Shown: positions 1 through 11,430, counted from the first letter of the stretch. The stretch: 64,000 nucleotides of DNA from Cristatella mucedo (GCA_009760855.2 WPIO01000165.1:197501-261500); one strand, 5' to 3'. The notes: generated by a model from the letters alone, not told the origin. Translations and numbers: made by a program.

Positions 1-273
1 GGCTGAGGTAGAGGTCGAGGTATAGAGGCCTCCACGCCCTACAGCTTTTCGCATACACGCGTACTCGTATAAAGCCTGTATATATAAACTTGTGTATGCG
101 TTTATACTATGTGTATATACAGAGCATGGACTCTCTTCGCTGAGTCATAGTAGAATTGTGAGTCTATTGCACGTCACATCAGGAAGTATTGGTCACCATC
201 TTATCGTATAGCGGAAGTGCCGCCTGACGGAAGAACGGACTTACTTTATCGCTTTAATTAGTAGGGATGCGGT

Positions 274-551
274 CAGCCCCGACTTACGAAATAGATATGA
301 ACCGGTAAACCTGTCGTAAGTCCAATTTGCGTAAGCTGAGAATGGTATACCTAGGGAGACCTCGGTACCCTGGTAATGAATATGAGTGCCAGGCATCCCG
401 CTCCTTCCCTAGCGTTGTCAAATCTACTGACCTCTCCCGAATTTTGAAAGTTTCCTTGGATACATTCTTCTTTTCGATTTTGTTTCGCATGACCGTGGCC
501 GAGTGCGTATCTCCGAATTTTCGTAAGTCGAACCGCAGTAAGTCGGGGCTG
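274..551. mobile_element. MITE-like DNA element with 14-bp terminal inverted repeats
   Basis: The sequence at 274-287 (CAGCCCCGACTTAC) is the exact reverse complement of 538-551, and both ends carry further cgtaagtc motifs just inside. The 278-bp interval has no convincing coding potential, which is what a non-autonomous cut-and-paste element looks like. The CAG...CTG termini and the gacttacg motif recall pogo/Tigger-type ends. No clean TA target duplication is visible, so the superfamily is a guess. Confidence 0.55.
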
Positions 552-556
552 AATGT

Positions 557-616
<60 letters not shown>

Positions 617-735
617 ATATATGTGTGTGTGTGTGTGTATGTGTATGTATATTTATTAATTTATTTATTTATTTATAATCTGTGGGGTATATTATATACT
701 TATACTTATATATATATATATGGTATATATACTTT
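552..735. repeat. AT-rich microsatellite, (TA)n with a (TG)n segment
   Basis: Nearly pure TA dinucleotides are followed by a short TG run and more TATA-rich sequence. It directly abuts the right end of the MITE-like element. Open frames here are products of the repeat. Confidence 0.9.
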
Positions 736-1060
736 GATTTATTTACATGTAGTATATATATACCTGTACGCGCGCATACATTTGCATACGAATAGCTGCG
801 CCTATACCTATATGCATTTTTTCTCTCACCGCTCCGCTTCTTTTCCATGACGGAAGAGACCGTCAGTACTAGAAATCTAGAAATACTTGAGTGCTGAGCA
901 GTGGCCTGATTCAAAAAGTCTTTTTGTAGCGTTTCACGAATCGGCGCCATGAGCAGAGACACACCTGGAAGGAGCGCGGCGCCTAATTTCTACGTCTGCT
1001 ATTGCGTTAGCTTTCAGCGCCGCTGTCTGCTGCAGCTGACCGTATTAGCACCGTCGTGAT

Positions 1061-1941
1061 TTGCGTCCGCCCTTTTCGCCAAAGCAATTGAACTGGCTCA
1101 CGAAATCTGTGCACCATCAAAATCTCACTTCCTCGTTAAACAGCAGTACGCGAGAAATTCTCCTGCTCGGCTGCTGTAGTGCTAGGAGCACTCTAAGCAA
1201 GCGTCGCTTGCACAGTGCGGCGGCGCCTGCATCGGTGCGGAAGGGGGTACAACGCGGCAGCCAAATAGGTCTTGACCTTGACCTTGTTCATTAGTAGACG
1301 GGCTCTGCGACAGATGCAGCGACCCCCGTCGCCGCATCCGTCCTTGGCTGCTGCCATTACAGTTAGTTGCAGCAGCCGCCGAGCGCGCGACGTTCCGTTG
1401 CAGTTCCGCTGCTGCGGGGCGGCTCGCGGCGCCGCGGACTATCCGCTCAGCGTGCGTCGCTCGCTGTACGCCTGCTGCCGGCTAGACCGACCTCCGTCGA
1501 CGCCCGCCGACTACCTCGTCATCTACAGGGGCCGGGCGGAGGCCGTGGGCCAGTTCCGCCCGTCCGACGGCTGCCCCGACAAAATGGTGGCGAGTAACTC
1601 GTGGCTGGAAGAGGTGCGCCAGCGCAGCCGCCGCTCGCCGCCGCGAAGCGCCTCGCCCCGGCTGCTGGCGGCGGCGGCTACGGCCAGCGCCCGCCGCCCA
1701 GTGCCGCGAAGCGCCGACCAAGACGCTTTCCTTCGCTGCAGAGCTGCTACACGAAGTCGGAAGTTCTCTTGTATTTCCGCTTCCTGCCGCGCCTTTTACT
1801 CGGAGCTATCGTCGTACTTTTTGTGGACCTGGTTAAGTGCAAATGCCGAGCGCCGCCGCTGACCGCACGCGCTCTGTCGGCGCCGGGCGGCCCGACTTCC
1901 GTCGGAAATAGCTCGCGGCGGCGGCGGCGGGAGCTGCGTCG
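1061..1941 (+). other. GC-rich candidate promoter and first exon with a splice donor
   Basis: The sequence changes from AT-rich to strongly GC- and CpG-rich at about 1.05 kb and changes back after 1.94 kb. A perfect donor, GTGAGT, lies at 1942-1947 at the GC edge, as expected for a first exon of a + strand gene. Overlapping + frames are open (1272-1862; 1601-1945, the latter with a hydrophobic stretch encoded around 1769-1825), but none shows a recognisable domain. Open frames are expected by chance at this GC content. It could be the 5' exon of the gene ending at 7.9 kb, but a direct join to that exon does not preserve an obvious frame. Confidence 0.35.
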
Positions 1942-1965
1942 GTGAGTGGGCAGGGGGAGTCAAAA

Positions 1966-2130
1966 AGGCTTAGAGTTTAGGGCTTAGGCTTAGGATTTGG
2001 GCTTTAGGTTTTTAGGAGTTGGGCTTTAGGTTTTAGTGGTCATTGTTCGTATGCTCTTTCGGTTTATGGTTTATTGTTTACGATTAACGGTTTGGAGTTT
2101 ACGATTCGAGGCTTTGGGTTTAGGGCTTAC
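1966..2130 (+). repeat. Degenerate telomere-like T/G-rich tract
   Basis: The + strand carries many variants of tttaggg, cttaggc, ctttagg and tttgggt with marked strand asymmetry (T+G far above A+C). The units are too degenerate to be an active telomere. It starts 20 bases after the GTGAGT donor at 1942. Confidence 0.4.
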
Positions 2131-2734
2131 AAACGCCGGCTACCGCTCTGTACTAGCCGCTCTGGGCACAGTGCACCTTGCAGTTAGTTTGTCATCAAAA
2201 TGCAAATCAATGCCGCGCCGACTGGCTAACCGAGGTCGCAGAAATGACGTGGGCTGTTCCGGCGTGGAAAGCCACCACATGGTAGCTCCTGCCCTAAGCT
2301 GCCGGGCGTCACGGGAGCGATGAGAGGTTGCGAGAGCGGCTCTCACAGGGGCGGAGCGCCTTTGACGCGCACCTTCCTGTTAGCCTCTAAAAAGGTCAAG
2401 CAAGAACTGAGCGAGTAGTTTAAGGGACTATTTCCTCAGAGGTCGCCGGTGCACACTTTTTACGGGGAGCCATTTTGTAAACATGGTCTGCTATATAGTG
2501 GCGTGGAGGCGGCGCGCCTCGCTTTCGCATCTTCAGGGGCTTCGTAGCTGACAGGAGCTCTCTGTTTTAGAAGGTGAAAAAAGGCAAACGACCGGAAAAG
2601 CTGCGCCCCTATAGCATGTCACTTCCGAGCATGACTGTTCTGGTGAATTACAGCTTTTCTGGGTCTCTACTGCTAAGCCGAAGATTCTTCTTTTTAAAGC
2701 GGCTTCAAAGGTACTCGAACTTCACTGCCCAGCT

Positions 2735-2850
2735 CACGTGAGTTTGAGTCCTGTGGTAGGCAACCTTTTTTTGCCCGCCGCAAGTCGGTGACAGCTGCGT
2801 GTGTAACCGCTCTGTAACCGCTATTCAAAGCTGTTGAGTAAGCCGTGGAA
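2735..2850 (+). mobile_element. SINE-D fragment (tRNA-derived)
   Basis: A tRNA B-box-like gtttgagtcct is followed by a body resembling SINE-D: ggtaggcaacc, gcaagtcggtga, gctattcaaagctgttgagtaag. It is strongly diverged from the better copies at 37745 and 50390. Confidence 0.4.
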
Positions 2851-3465
2851 GCTGTCGAAGGTTAAGCCTTCTCTTTTTGCCATTATGCCCGTAATATTGC
2901 GAGAGCTCAATGAACAATCCGGCTGTGTCGGTTTCGGTAGAGCATCGAATGGCACAATGGAACAGACGCATTTGCATTCTCGTGGTATTTTCGCTCGACC
3001 TGGACTTTGGAGTCACCCTGGACCTGGGACTTGCCGACCGCCACTCGCCAGTACTGCCTGGTAGTGGCCGGGAGTTTGCCGACGAGCGCTTTTCGCGCCA
3101 AACGGCGCCAAACTTCACGCTTTCTTTTTTCCTCTTTTCTTTCCTGTTTCGTCCTGTTTCGCGAGGCGAGAGAGAGAGAGAGAGAGACGGATTCGCCTGC
3201 TCAGGTTCTCAGTGCGCTCAGCCCCGAGCAGCAGCACAGCACAGCGAACGATCTAGCTGGAGAGCCTACTGTCCCAGAGTGCAATCGCTGAGCACCTGAG
3301 CACTCCTCGAGCAAACTTTCCGGAGGAAGCTGTGAGAATGTGTCGGAGCGACTACCAGCAGCAGACGACTTCTCTGTGCATTACGCCGTACCTTCTTGTT
3401 CTCGGCTTTTGGTGACGTATGTGCGTCAGCTACAACCGGCGGCCATTAGGGGTGGCTCGATAATA

Positions 3466-4015
3466 ATAAAAATAATAATAACAATGCACTTGATAAAGCG
3501 CCCTCAGAGAACTTAATCTCTCTCTAGGCGCTTTGCATTTGCTGTAAAGTGAAATGCAATTTAATGGTAAGTAAAATCATGCTTGAAAAAACAAACGAAA
3601 TGAATAATATGGTTAGGGGTGACATGCACAGGGTCAGCATGCAAATGTGGTTAGTGGCAGCATGCACAGTGTCAGCGCGCATAAGCACATCAAGGACGAA
3701 TCACAGGGACCCACTAAATTCTGTCCTAAATAGGTGTGTTTTTAGGTTCCTTTTAAATGTGGTCAGGTCAGGGGATGTTCTGACGCAGGTCGGGAGGGAG
3801 TTCCAGGCTTTGGGAGCATATGAACTAAATGCACGGTCTCCAAAGGATTTAAGGTTTGTATGAGGTATTTCTAGACTGTTGGATTCCGAAAAGCGGGTGG
3901 TACGATGCTTGGCCTGATGGGGTAATATATCTGACAGATAGGCTGGAGCCATAGAATGAAGGGACCTAAAAGTGAGAGACAAAACCTTGAAGTCAATCCG
4001 TTGCTTGACTGGTAC
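3466..4015 (-). mobile_element. LINE family A, 3' part (decayed)
   Basis: On the minus strand this reads the end of a non-LTR retrotransposon ORF2, with motifs [37 protein letters not shown] and TFKRNLKTHLFRTEFSGSL then a stop. The 3' UTR follows, ending in the conserved hairpin tail (gcgcctag...gggcgctttatcaagtgcatt) and an (ATT)n tract. At least a dozen copies of this family are in the window. The tail is typical of the CR1/L2 group; the clade is inferred, not tested. Confidence 0.85.
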
Positions 4016-4474
4016 GAACCTCTCGCGCTTTCCTTTCGGGCGCACTGAAGTTAAGGGACCTCGGTCCTACACAGCCGTACCGGCTTTTTGTGGCGACCTG
4101 CCTTCTTCGACCGCATCAGAAGCTGAGAGGGTGCGTATTGGGTCGGGACGCGAACGGGGTGCGGGGGGGGGGGCTAACGGGGTGGGTTGATAACGCTTGA
4201 TCGAATGCCACAGCATCCGGTCCACGTGGCATGAGTTAAAGCTCGGCGATACTCATGCGTTCTTCATTTGCTCTCAGGTGTTCATGCTGTTTGTCGGGGT
4301 GAAATGTCGGCAAGAGATCGTTAAGCCGAACGCAGAAGTTTTGCCGGATCAGGTGAGTTGTCGATCGCTCCCAAGGCAGCGTGATGGCTGCAGCAGCTGC
4401 CCAAGCAGAGGTGCAGAGTCAGCGACGGCGAGACGCTGCGTTTAGTATCGTCCGAACGGCGTCGGTTCATAAAA

Positions 4475-4665
4475 AAGGGTTAGCTGATTAAACAGCCTGT
4501 TGTACATCGGCCGAAGAGCCTTAACGGCTTTCAGCACCGCTTGCAGTAGGCAATAATAATAGGATCGCCCAGTGCCGGACTCGAGAGCCGGCGATCCGGG
4601 TCGCGAAAAGGGAGCACCTTACTTCCTGGGCAAAGACCCGGGCCATGCGTATCTGCTTGAGCTAG
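4475..4665 (-). mobile_element. SINE-D copy, minus orientation, diverged
   Basis: The plus strand shows the reversed SINE-D tail (agctgattaaacagcctgtt...) followed by gaagagccttaacggct and the body caccgcttgcagtaggcaa, then a degraded tRNA-like head. It matches the copies at 24155 and 42990. Confidence 0.6.
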
Positions 4666-5154
4666 CCCGTGGAGTCTCGTACCCTCATTCCCTCTTTCGC
4701 GTGCGCCGGGTGAGGTTATAAAGTTCACAGAAGTGGGCGAGTGAGCGGCGAGTAAGTGGGCGAGTGAGCGGCCAGCGATGCCTCCGGCTAGCGATGCCTC
4801 CCACCCTCAAGCTCCGACCTAGTCTGCTGCTAGCTGTCTGGCTTGGCTCGTGTGTGGTGCTCTCCGATTTCGTTGTGCGCAATATGCATATTGCCAATTG
4901 CAATCTGCTTACTCGTAAGCCAGGATCTTTGTTGCCTTAACCTTTTCAAGTTCCTGATGTCCTGAGCAATTTTACACTTTTTCTTCTTTATTTAATTTTT
5001 TTACAGTAAGCAATTTCTGATCTGACCTCTTTAAAGACGATCGAGAAGTGTGCTGTGCGACCAGAGCCCTGAAAGGGAACTACCCACGCTCAGATCGAAC
5101 AAGAAGTATGTTCGTGTGCTTGTGCGTGTGCTCGTGTGTGTGTTTTCACGTGCT

Positions 5155-5174
5155 GTGTGTGTGTGTGTGTGTGC

Positions 5175-5205
<31 letters not shown>

Positions 5206-5221
5206 TGTGTGTGTGTGTGTG
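5155..5221. repeat. (GT)n microsatellite with GC interruptions
   Basis: A GT repeat interrupted by gcgtgcgtgcgt. No gene overlaps it. Confidence 0.9.
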
Positions 5222-5394
5222 GCAGAACTGTGACTGGAGCCCCTCTGAGAATCCTTCTCAGATCCGCCATTTTCAAAATGAAAAGTAAAGCGCTCTAGTC
5301 CATCACGTGATGGCTGAGTCCGGCGAACCGGTGCTTCGCACGAGGAGAGAGAGATAGCCTGCACGATAACGAGACTTGAGTTCATGCTGCACGG

Positions 5395-5530
5395 AGCTGC
5401 TGGTGAGTCCCACGTGCACGTCCCTCGGTCGACCCGCGCGGTGGGCGATCCCTTATTTTTATTGCAATCGGCAGTGATAGCCGTAAAGGCTCTTCTGTCG
5501 CTATTCAAAAGGGGCTGTTAAATCAGCTAG
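5395..5530 (+). mobile_element. SINE-D copy, 3' body
   Basis: Contains gatagccgtaaaggctctt followed by ctgtcgctattcaaaagggg and ctgttaaatcagctagc, the diagnostic body and tail of SINE-D. A diverged tRNA-like head lies upstream. Confidence 0.65.
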
Positions 5531-6164
5531 CATTACTTGCTGGGCATTCGTTATTGGCATTTTCATTATTCGGCACTCGCACTCTCGCTGCTTTGCACCG
5601 AGCACCGAGTCGTAGGTTTTTGCTCTCTCGTTAGCTTCTCGTTAGCAGGCGCCGGCAACCGTGCCGTTGAAATAAGGAAACAAGCGAATAAGTCCAACGA
5701 GTACGGTAGGATAGGCGTGTCGTTATCGAAATCGACGGAAAGCATTTCACTACACGGCGAACAGTAGCGCCGGCCGAAGCGCCTACTTCACCGATAAAGC
5801 TACTAATAGCGATCCAAGTTTTCTGCTGGTTAATGCGGCTCCCGCTTAACTTTTTTCATTCTCCATCAGGAGACTGAAAAGCCTGTTTGGCTGGCTTCTT
5901 GAACCTTGACCTTTGCAGTGCTTTGATCCTTGACCCGGGCTCTTTCTTTCATGCATCTCGCGAGCGATTAGGCTGGTGAAACTGCTGCGAAGTTAAGCCA
6001 GCGACAGAATGTGACATTTCGAGCCCGCTTTTTTCCAGGTCGCGAATCATCCGAATTATTCCGGTAAGCAGATTCGCGAGTCTCCGCGAGAGACGTACGG
6101 TGTATGCACTCGTTATTACCGGCCCGTGTGAAAGTCGCAGAATTTGCCGACGCTCCTAGGAGAA

Positions 6165-6260
6165 TTTAATCTCCATTCACGGGGCTCGAGCCCACGACCT
6201 CGGCTCAGGCCTTGGTTGGGGCGAGCAGCTTAACCACAGGGGCAAACCAGCCAGCTGTCT
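6165..6260 (-). mobile_element. SINE-T copy, minus orientation
   Basis: On the minus strand a tRNA-like head (A-box-like region around tggtttgcccctgtggtta; B-box-like gggctcgagcccc) is followed by gaatggagattaaattctcc, a diverged version of the family-A LINE 3' tail. Confidence 0.6.
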
Positions 6261-7296
6261 CAAGAGCCTAGCAGCAGCTTTATGAGAGCGACAGCCGCTG
6301 CTTGCCGCTTCGAGTACTTGAAGTGCGAACTAGTTAGAGCGTGTAGCGTGGACTGGGCCTGAGGAGAGAGGATGCGTTGATGGGGGAGCGCATGGGCACG
6401 AAGTTGCAAGTGCGTAGAGCTATAGGTGCGTAGAGAGACGCGTTCGAATACTTTAGCAATAGTTTGGGCGGGCACTTATGGCCGGAGATGCGTAGCTTTG
6501 TTGTCGTGTAGACTCTTTCTTCAAGGCAATCTTGTGTGATTGGCTTGAAGACGGAATCAGACAGGCCTTCGATTCATCCGCTCTCCAAAGACCTAATTTA
6601 ACATTATAATTTAATTTAACAATCATTTTTAATATAACAATTTATTATTGTTATTATTTATTCTATTTTATATTTATAATATTTATATATATATATTATG
6701 CATTATATGTTATTAATTTGATATAATAAATTAATAGACAAGATTGTGTACCGTCACGTGCTTATTATTTAGTTACTCGCTTACTGCCCATGCAATGCAA
6801 GGAAGAAAGGACGAGTGGGTGTCATTGTTGTCCACGAATAAATTATTGTAAGTTCATCTTCTGTTGAAGCTTTCCTACTGTTTCCTTGTACACACTTTTT
6901 TTTTATTGTCTATCGTGTAGTCGTTTTCCATTGGTGCCACAGTGCCACCTGCTCTAGATTGTAATAATTCATCGATTTTTTCACGCAATTGCCACCCGTT
7001 AGTGGAAAATATTTGGCAGCCACATTTTAGCCCTTCGAGCAGTCGACTCCTGGGCGGACCGTTTCCGGTCCGTACGAGAAAGCGGTGTGCCGCCGGCTCG
7101 CTGTGCCGCTCGCTGCGGTGAAATTTTCCTCGGTTCGATTGCAGGCCCACGGCTCCTGCGCACTTCGGCTCGGCCCACCGAGCCGCCCTTTCCTCGCTGC
7201 TGCGCCATCTGATAATTAAGCTCGGCCCGTCGTCTACCGGTAGAGCTGGGAGCGTCCTCTGCCTGGTAGCGCTGGGTTTCCTCTTCAAAGCAGTAG

Positions 7297-7905
7297 GCGA
7301 GCGACAGGCGCGGCGCCGACGTTGTGCAGCGAGCTCACGCTTCGCGGCTTCGCTCTAACCCAAGATGTCTCCCGGCAAGCCCGGTCACCGGAAACGAGGC
7401 GACGCTCGGGAGACAGACACTCTTCGATCGCATCGTCGCAGGTTTTTCGAACGACTTTGGCCGCACAGCGGCGGCGTTCGGCCTGGCGCCACAGCAGCAG
7501 CCGTACCGTCCGTTCGCGGTGCCGACCGCGACGTCACTGCTGCTGCCGCCGCATCTGGCCTTGCCGGCGTCACCGTGCGATCCGGAGGCGGTGGCGGCAG
7601 CCGCTGCCGCCGTGCAGTCGCAGCTGGCCATGGCGCTATCTCAGTCGTCCGCCTCCGCCACGAACTTCGCCAACAGGTCCTACGCCGCCACGTCGTCGGC
7701 GTTGCCGCCGAAGGGGTCGCAGTCCGACACAGCGCTGACCTGGACGGGCCCAGGCCAGTCGCTGGCTGACACACAGGCCCTTGCCCGCTACCACACGGCC
7801 GCCGCAGCAGCCGCCACGCAGTTCGACCCGCGACGGTCGGCGTCGGCGGTGAGCTCGGCGACGGGATCGGAAGCGTGGCATTCGCCCTCGGCAGTTTACT
7901 ATTAG
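7297..7905 (+). CDS. Terminal coding exon of an unidentified Ala/Ser-rich protein (partial)
   Basis: A frame stays open from just after a TAG at 7294 to a TAG stop at 7903-7905. There is no convincing ATG at its start, and several AG acceptors lie between 7293 and 7441, so I read it as a last exon. The product is about 190-200 residues of low complexity: FSNDFGRTAAAFGLAP, QQQPYRPFAVP, long Ala runs, and the terminus SEAWHSPSAVYY. Such tails are common in transcription factors and RNA-binding proteins, but no domain identifies it. A polyadenylation signal follows at 8304. I do not assign a function. The main doubt is that GC-rich DNA yields long frames by chance; the stop-plus-AATAAA arrangement supports a real 3' end. 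Confidence 0.45.
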   Translation, partial: ASDRRGADVVQRAHASRLRSNPRCLPASPVTGNEATLGRQTLFDRIVAGFSNDFGRTAAAFGLAPQQQPYRPFAVPTATSLLLPPHLALPASPCDPEAVAAAAAAVQSQLAMALSQSSASATNFANRSYAATSSALPPKGSQSDTALTWTGPGQSLADTQALARYHTAAAAAATQFDPRRSASAVSSATGSEAWHSPSAVYY

Positions 7906-7970
7906 AGGACGCGAGCTCCTAGCCGGAAGCTAACCGGCAGGGCGACGATGACCGGAAGCGAGCTGTAGCC

Positions 7971-7972
<2 letters not shown>

Positions 7973-8061
<89 letters not shown>
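7973..8061. repeat. (CT)44 microsatellite
   Basis: Uninterrupted CT dinucleotides about 70 bases after the stop codon of the 7.9-kb exon, therefore probably within its 3' UTR. Opposite-strand Arg/Glu frames through it are artefacts. Confidence 0.95.
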
Positions 8062-8062
<1 letters not shown>

Positions 8063-8303
8063 AGACGACTCGCGAGCCGCTTGTGTAATGCTGCCGCGAA
8101 TGAGCCAGCCGTTGTCTACCGAGCGAGCGAGCGAGCGAAGAGGAGGACGAGCGTGCAACGGAGAGATCCGGACGGCGATAGCGGCGAAGCAGTCCGAAGA
8201 CGACGCTCGTCCTGACCATCTCGAGAGGCTGGCGTTTTTGGAGCTGGAGGGATGCAGAATGGACGGCGGAATTTCTAGCCGAGCCGCTGCTAATGCCGAT
8301 GCA

Positions 8304-8309
8304 AATAAA
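8304..8309 (+). terminator. Candidate polyadenylation signal AATAAA
   Basis: A canonical AATAAA about 400 nt downstream of the stop at 7905 on the same strand. The position suits the end of the 3' UTR of the unidentified gene. Confidence 0.4.
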
Positions 8310-8454
8310 TGTCTCGAAGGGCGACGTCTGTTCGGCCGAGCTCGAACGATGTTCGTGTGTGCAACCAACTCCTTCTGCAACTCCGTCTGACAGCTCAATG
8401 GTCAACGATCACTCGCACTAGTAACTACGATCCGCCAGTCTTGCTAGACCGCGA

Positions 8455-8940
8455 GGTAATGTAATGTATCTCCGTCAGTAACTCCACAAAGTCATAAAGA
8501 CCATGTGGGTGTTACGCAGGAGAGTTTTGTATAGCGCACTCACAGCCTAAGCGGCTTTCGGTACGCATTCGGTAGCCAACAGACTTCGTCTCACGCAACA
8601 AAGAGAAAGTGGGAAGCATAGCAGAGTTAGGAGAGCAGTTGAGGTAGTGAGTAGCATAGAAGTATCAGTTCAGGACCGCTGAAAAAGATGTGCCATAGTC
8701 GGCAGTTGGAGAGTAGATGTCGTTGCATAAGAATTGTGGAAGCGAGTTCCACAGTCTAGGACCTGCAGAGCTAAAACTTCTGTCGCCAACTGTTTTTAAG
8801 CGGAGGAATGGGACAGCTAATTTATTGTCCACACAGGACCTGAGGGCGCGAACAGGCTGAAACTGATGCAGTAGTTCAGCTAGGTACGAAGGAGCCCAGC
8901 CGTGGCGGGCCTTGTGGGTCTCACAAGTTGACGTTAGCGA
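8455..8940 (-). mobile_element. LINE family B, 3' part of ORF2 plus 3' UTR
   Basis: The minus strand encodes a second type of LINE ORF2 C-terminus: motifs HGWAPSYLAELLHQFQPVR, LKTVGDRSFSSAGPRLWNSL, and a terminus near FSAVLN followed by a stop. The 3' UTR contains agccgcttaggct, then cgctatacaaaa, and ends near gtaatg repeats. Family B is clearly distinct from family A in both protein and tail. Other copies are at 13630, 33277, 54010 and 63325. Confidence 0.8.
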
Positions 8941-8944
8941 ATCT

Positions 8945-9115
8945 AAAAATATGATTGCTTTCTTTAAAAAGTGGGTCGGCCCCTCTGGAGCCGAAATACA
9001 CATTGCCATGGGACTCGACCTCACGACCTCGGTCATGAAATCCTTTCATTAACCTTTACATCGGTCGTAAAAGGCGAGCGCCTTGACCACTCGGTCAAAC
9101 CAGCTCGGCGATGCT
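8945..9115 (-). mobile_element. tRNA-derived SINE with an insertion between A and B boxes
   Basis: On the minus strand the head reads tgaccgagtggtcaaggcg (very like the class II tRNA A-box region) and later ggtcgagtccca (B box), separated by about 60 extra bases. A short hairpin with arms tcggctcc and ggggccga follows. It directly abuts the 5' end of the LINE-B fragment. It lacks a pairable acceptor stem, so it is a SINE or tRNA pseudogene. Confidence 0.55.
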
Positions 9116-10836
9116 GAGCACATGCCGAATCAGTTCACTGCTTTGACAGCCTTTTTTAGACCAATCTATAATATCGCCAGCAGTCGCACCCAACCCCCGA
9201 GAGCGTCGTCTTGGAAACCTCGACATCTTCGCCTGCCTCTCTGCCGTCCTCGACGACTGCCGCTCCGAACGAGTACCTCTCTACAAGTCTGCCGCCCTCT
9301 TAAGTTCTCCTTCTCTCCTCCCCCCCCCCGTCTCGTCCCCCTTTCTCTGCCTTCTCCGCATCCCCTACTGCCCGGGCAACCTGATCTTTTGCCTTTTTCT
9401 CATTTGAACCTATTGGCGGGGACCCTGGTCACCGCAAAGGCCCGACGCTCAAAGTGAATTATTTGTTTTCTAGGAAAGTCAAAATCGTAGAAAAACCTCG
9501 TTTAGTTATACCTGTCGTGTTAGAAACGGAGGACGCCAACGCAGTTTCCGCATTCGCTCACGGCGAAGTACACTGAGCAAAGAAAAAGCTGGCGTCGTTG
9601 CTGTCGATACGAAGTCGAAGCCCGGGCGCCCGAAGAAACTCTCCTCCCAGCTATACAGCCGGCCAGACCGCACTCGTATCTTTGCTTCGCCAACAAGTAT
9701 AGAATAAAACTCAACACTGATCGCGGCATAAAGATTGAGCCTATAACGAACGAGGTCATCTTGACTATTATTCGAGGCGTTCTAGTTTTACGATACCAGG
9801 GTCCCCGACAATAGGTTCATTCGCTCGGCTGTGGCGGCACGGGCTGCCTGGCATAGTCGTTACTGCACCTACCACGTCGTATTTCCCAATACCCTCTGCC
9901 CACTGCATCAGCCCGGTGGACGATTTAACCAGATGGCCAATTACGACTGACGCAGCAAGCCTACTAGCCAGCTTGGCTCCAGCAGCCCCTACCGGTTTCG
10001 GCAGTAACCTTCGCCCCCCCCCCCAAAGTGACATCGCTGTAGCAAAAGCCAGCGTTGGGCCACCAGTAACTCAAGTCGTTTTAGCTCTCGCGGCGACAAT
10101 GTTGACGCTTGATGCCGACACAGTTGAGCTCGCACAAGCTGGTCAGGCCCACCACAGCAGACGGCATCGGTGGCTGCATGGGTTCCAGACGTTGGGCTGG
10201 ACAGGAGACTTGGGCGGTGCTGTGACCGCCTCTGAATGCCAGAGCGTGGACGAAAACGATCTCGTGACTGCCAACTGCAGTGCATTCAAAGTGCTGCAGC
10301 ACCCCCTCCCCCAGCCGGCCCCCTAATGCTGGCACACCAGCTTGTGCAAGCAGGAGACTGGGCATCTGGATGCAGATGTTGAAACTACTTGCCAGCCTGC
10401 CCTGCCTGGCTGCGAGGCGAGCTGGTACCTGCCGCTAGGGCTACTACCGGCTATGCACATACTGCCCTGCTGCAGCTGAGTAAGTACAGGAAAAGTACTC
10501 AAATACTCAGAGCTCAACGCTCCGATCAAAGTTGACTGCACATACGTCCACGGGCCCACTCTGTGGGAATAATTAAATCGCCTGAAGCCAAGTAAATAAT
10601 GGCACAGCTGTTTTGCCCATGCTCCGAGGGTAAACTTCCCTTTAGTCGTCAGGCGTTAGGCCCAGACGCAACCAGCGGTCTGGGCAAGCAACAGGTCTGA
10701 CATCTGTCAACCATTACCACTGGCTGCTCCCACGTCTGCTCCTGCTGCCCCTTTGACCTTGATCACCATTAGCATGCCATTGCCGTCCAAAGGTGGTGGG
10801 TTAAAGGTGTGTAAAAAACCTAAAGGCAAAGACAGC

Positions 10837-10839
<3 letters not shown>
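9116..10839. other. No gene recognised
   Basis: Contains a C-rich patch at 9320-9350, short ORFs on both strands (9083-9457 +, 9916-10326 +, 10081-10365 -) and a poly-C run near 10015. None shows a recognisable domain or paired splice sites that join to anything I identify. Confidence 0.5.
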
Positions 10840-10919
<80 letters not shown>

Positions 10920-10931
10920 AGAGAGAGAGGG

Positions 10932-10977
<46 letters not shown>

Positions 10978-11237
10978 AGAGAGAGAGACAGGGAAAGAGA
11001 GAGAGACACAGGGAAAGAGAGACAGGGAGAGAGAGAGAGACAGGGAAAGAGAGAGAGAGACAGGGAAGGAGAGAGACAGGGAAGGAGAGAGACAGGGAAA
11101 GAGAGAGAGACAGGGAAGGAGAGAGACAGGGAAGGAGAGAGACAGGGAAAGAGAGAGACAGGGAAAGAGAGAGACACAGGGAAGGAGAGAGACAGGGAAG
11201 GAGAGAGACAGGGAGAGAGAGACAGGGAGAGAGAGAC

Positions 11238-11275
<38 letters not shown>

Positions 11276-11430
11276 AGAGAGAGAGAGAGACAGGGAGAGA
11301 GAGAGAGAGACAGGGAGAGAGAGAGAGAGAGAGAGACAGGGAAAGAGAGACAGGGAGAGAGAGACAGGGAGAGAGAGAGAGAGACAGGGAAAGAGAGAGA
11401 GAGACAGGGAAGGAGAGAGACAGAGAAAGC
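10840..11430. repeat. Complex GA-rich satellite with GAGACAGGGA units
   Basis: (GA)n passes into a higher-order array of variants such as agagagacagggaaggag. It lies just beyond the 3' end of the TBL1 gene. The 200-residue Ser/Leu frames on the opposite strand are translations of the repeat. Confidence 0.95.

Larger units (their letters stand above)
1942..7296. other. Non-coding stretch, probable intron or intergenic DNA with repeats
   Basis: No exon with recognisable similarity was seen on either strand. Identified contents are a telomere-like T/G tract (1966-2130), SINE and LINE fragments (2735-2850, 3466-4015, 4475-4665, 5395-5530, 6165-6260), a (GT)n block and an AT-rich patch near 6600-6740. 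The remaining sequence (2131-2734, 2851-3465, 4666-5154, 5531-6164, 6261-7296) shows only short ORFs without family features. Confidence 0.5.

Noticed and set aside
8945-9115. An intron-containing tRNA-Leu/Ser gene
   Set aside because: A and B boxes are present but the insert is too long and the acceptor stem does not pair; better as SINE or pseudogene.
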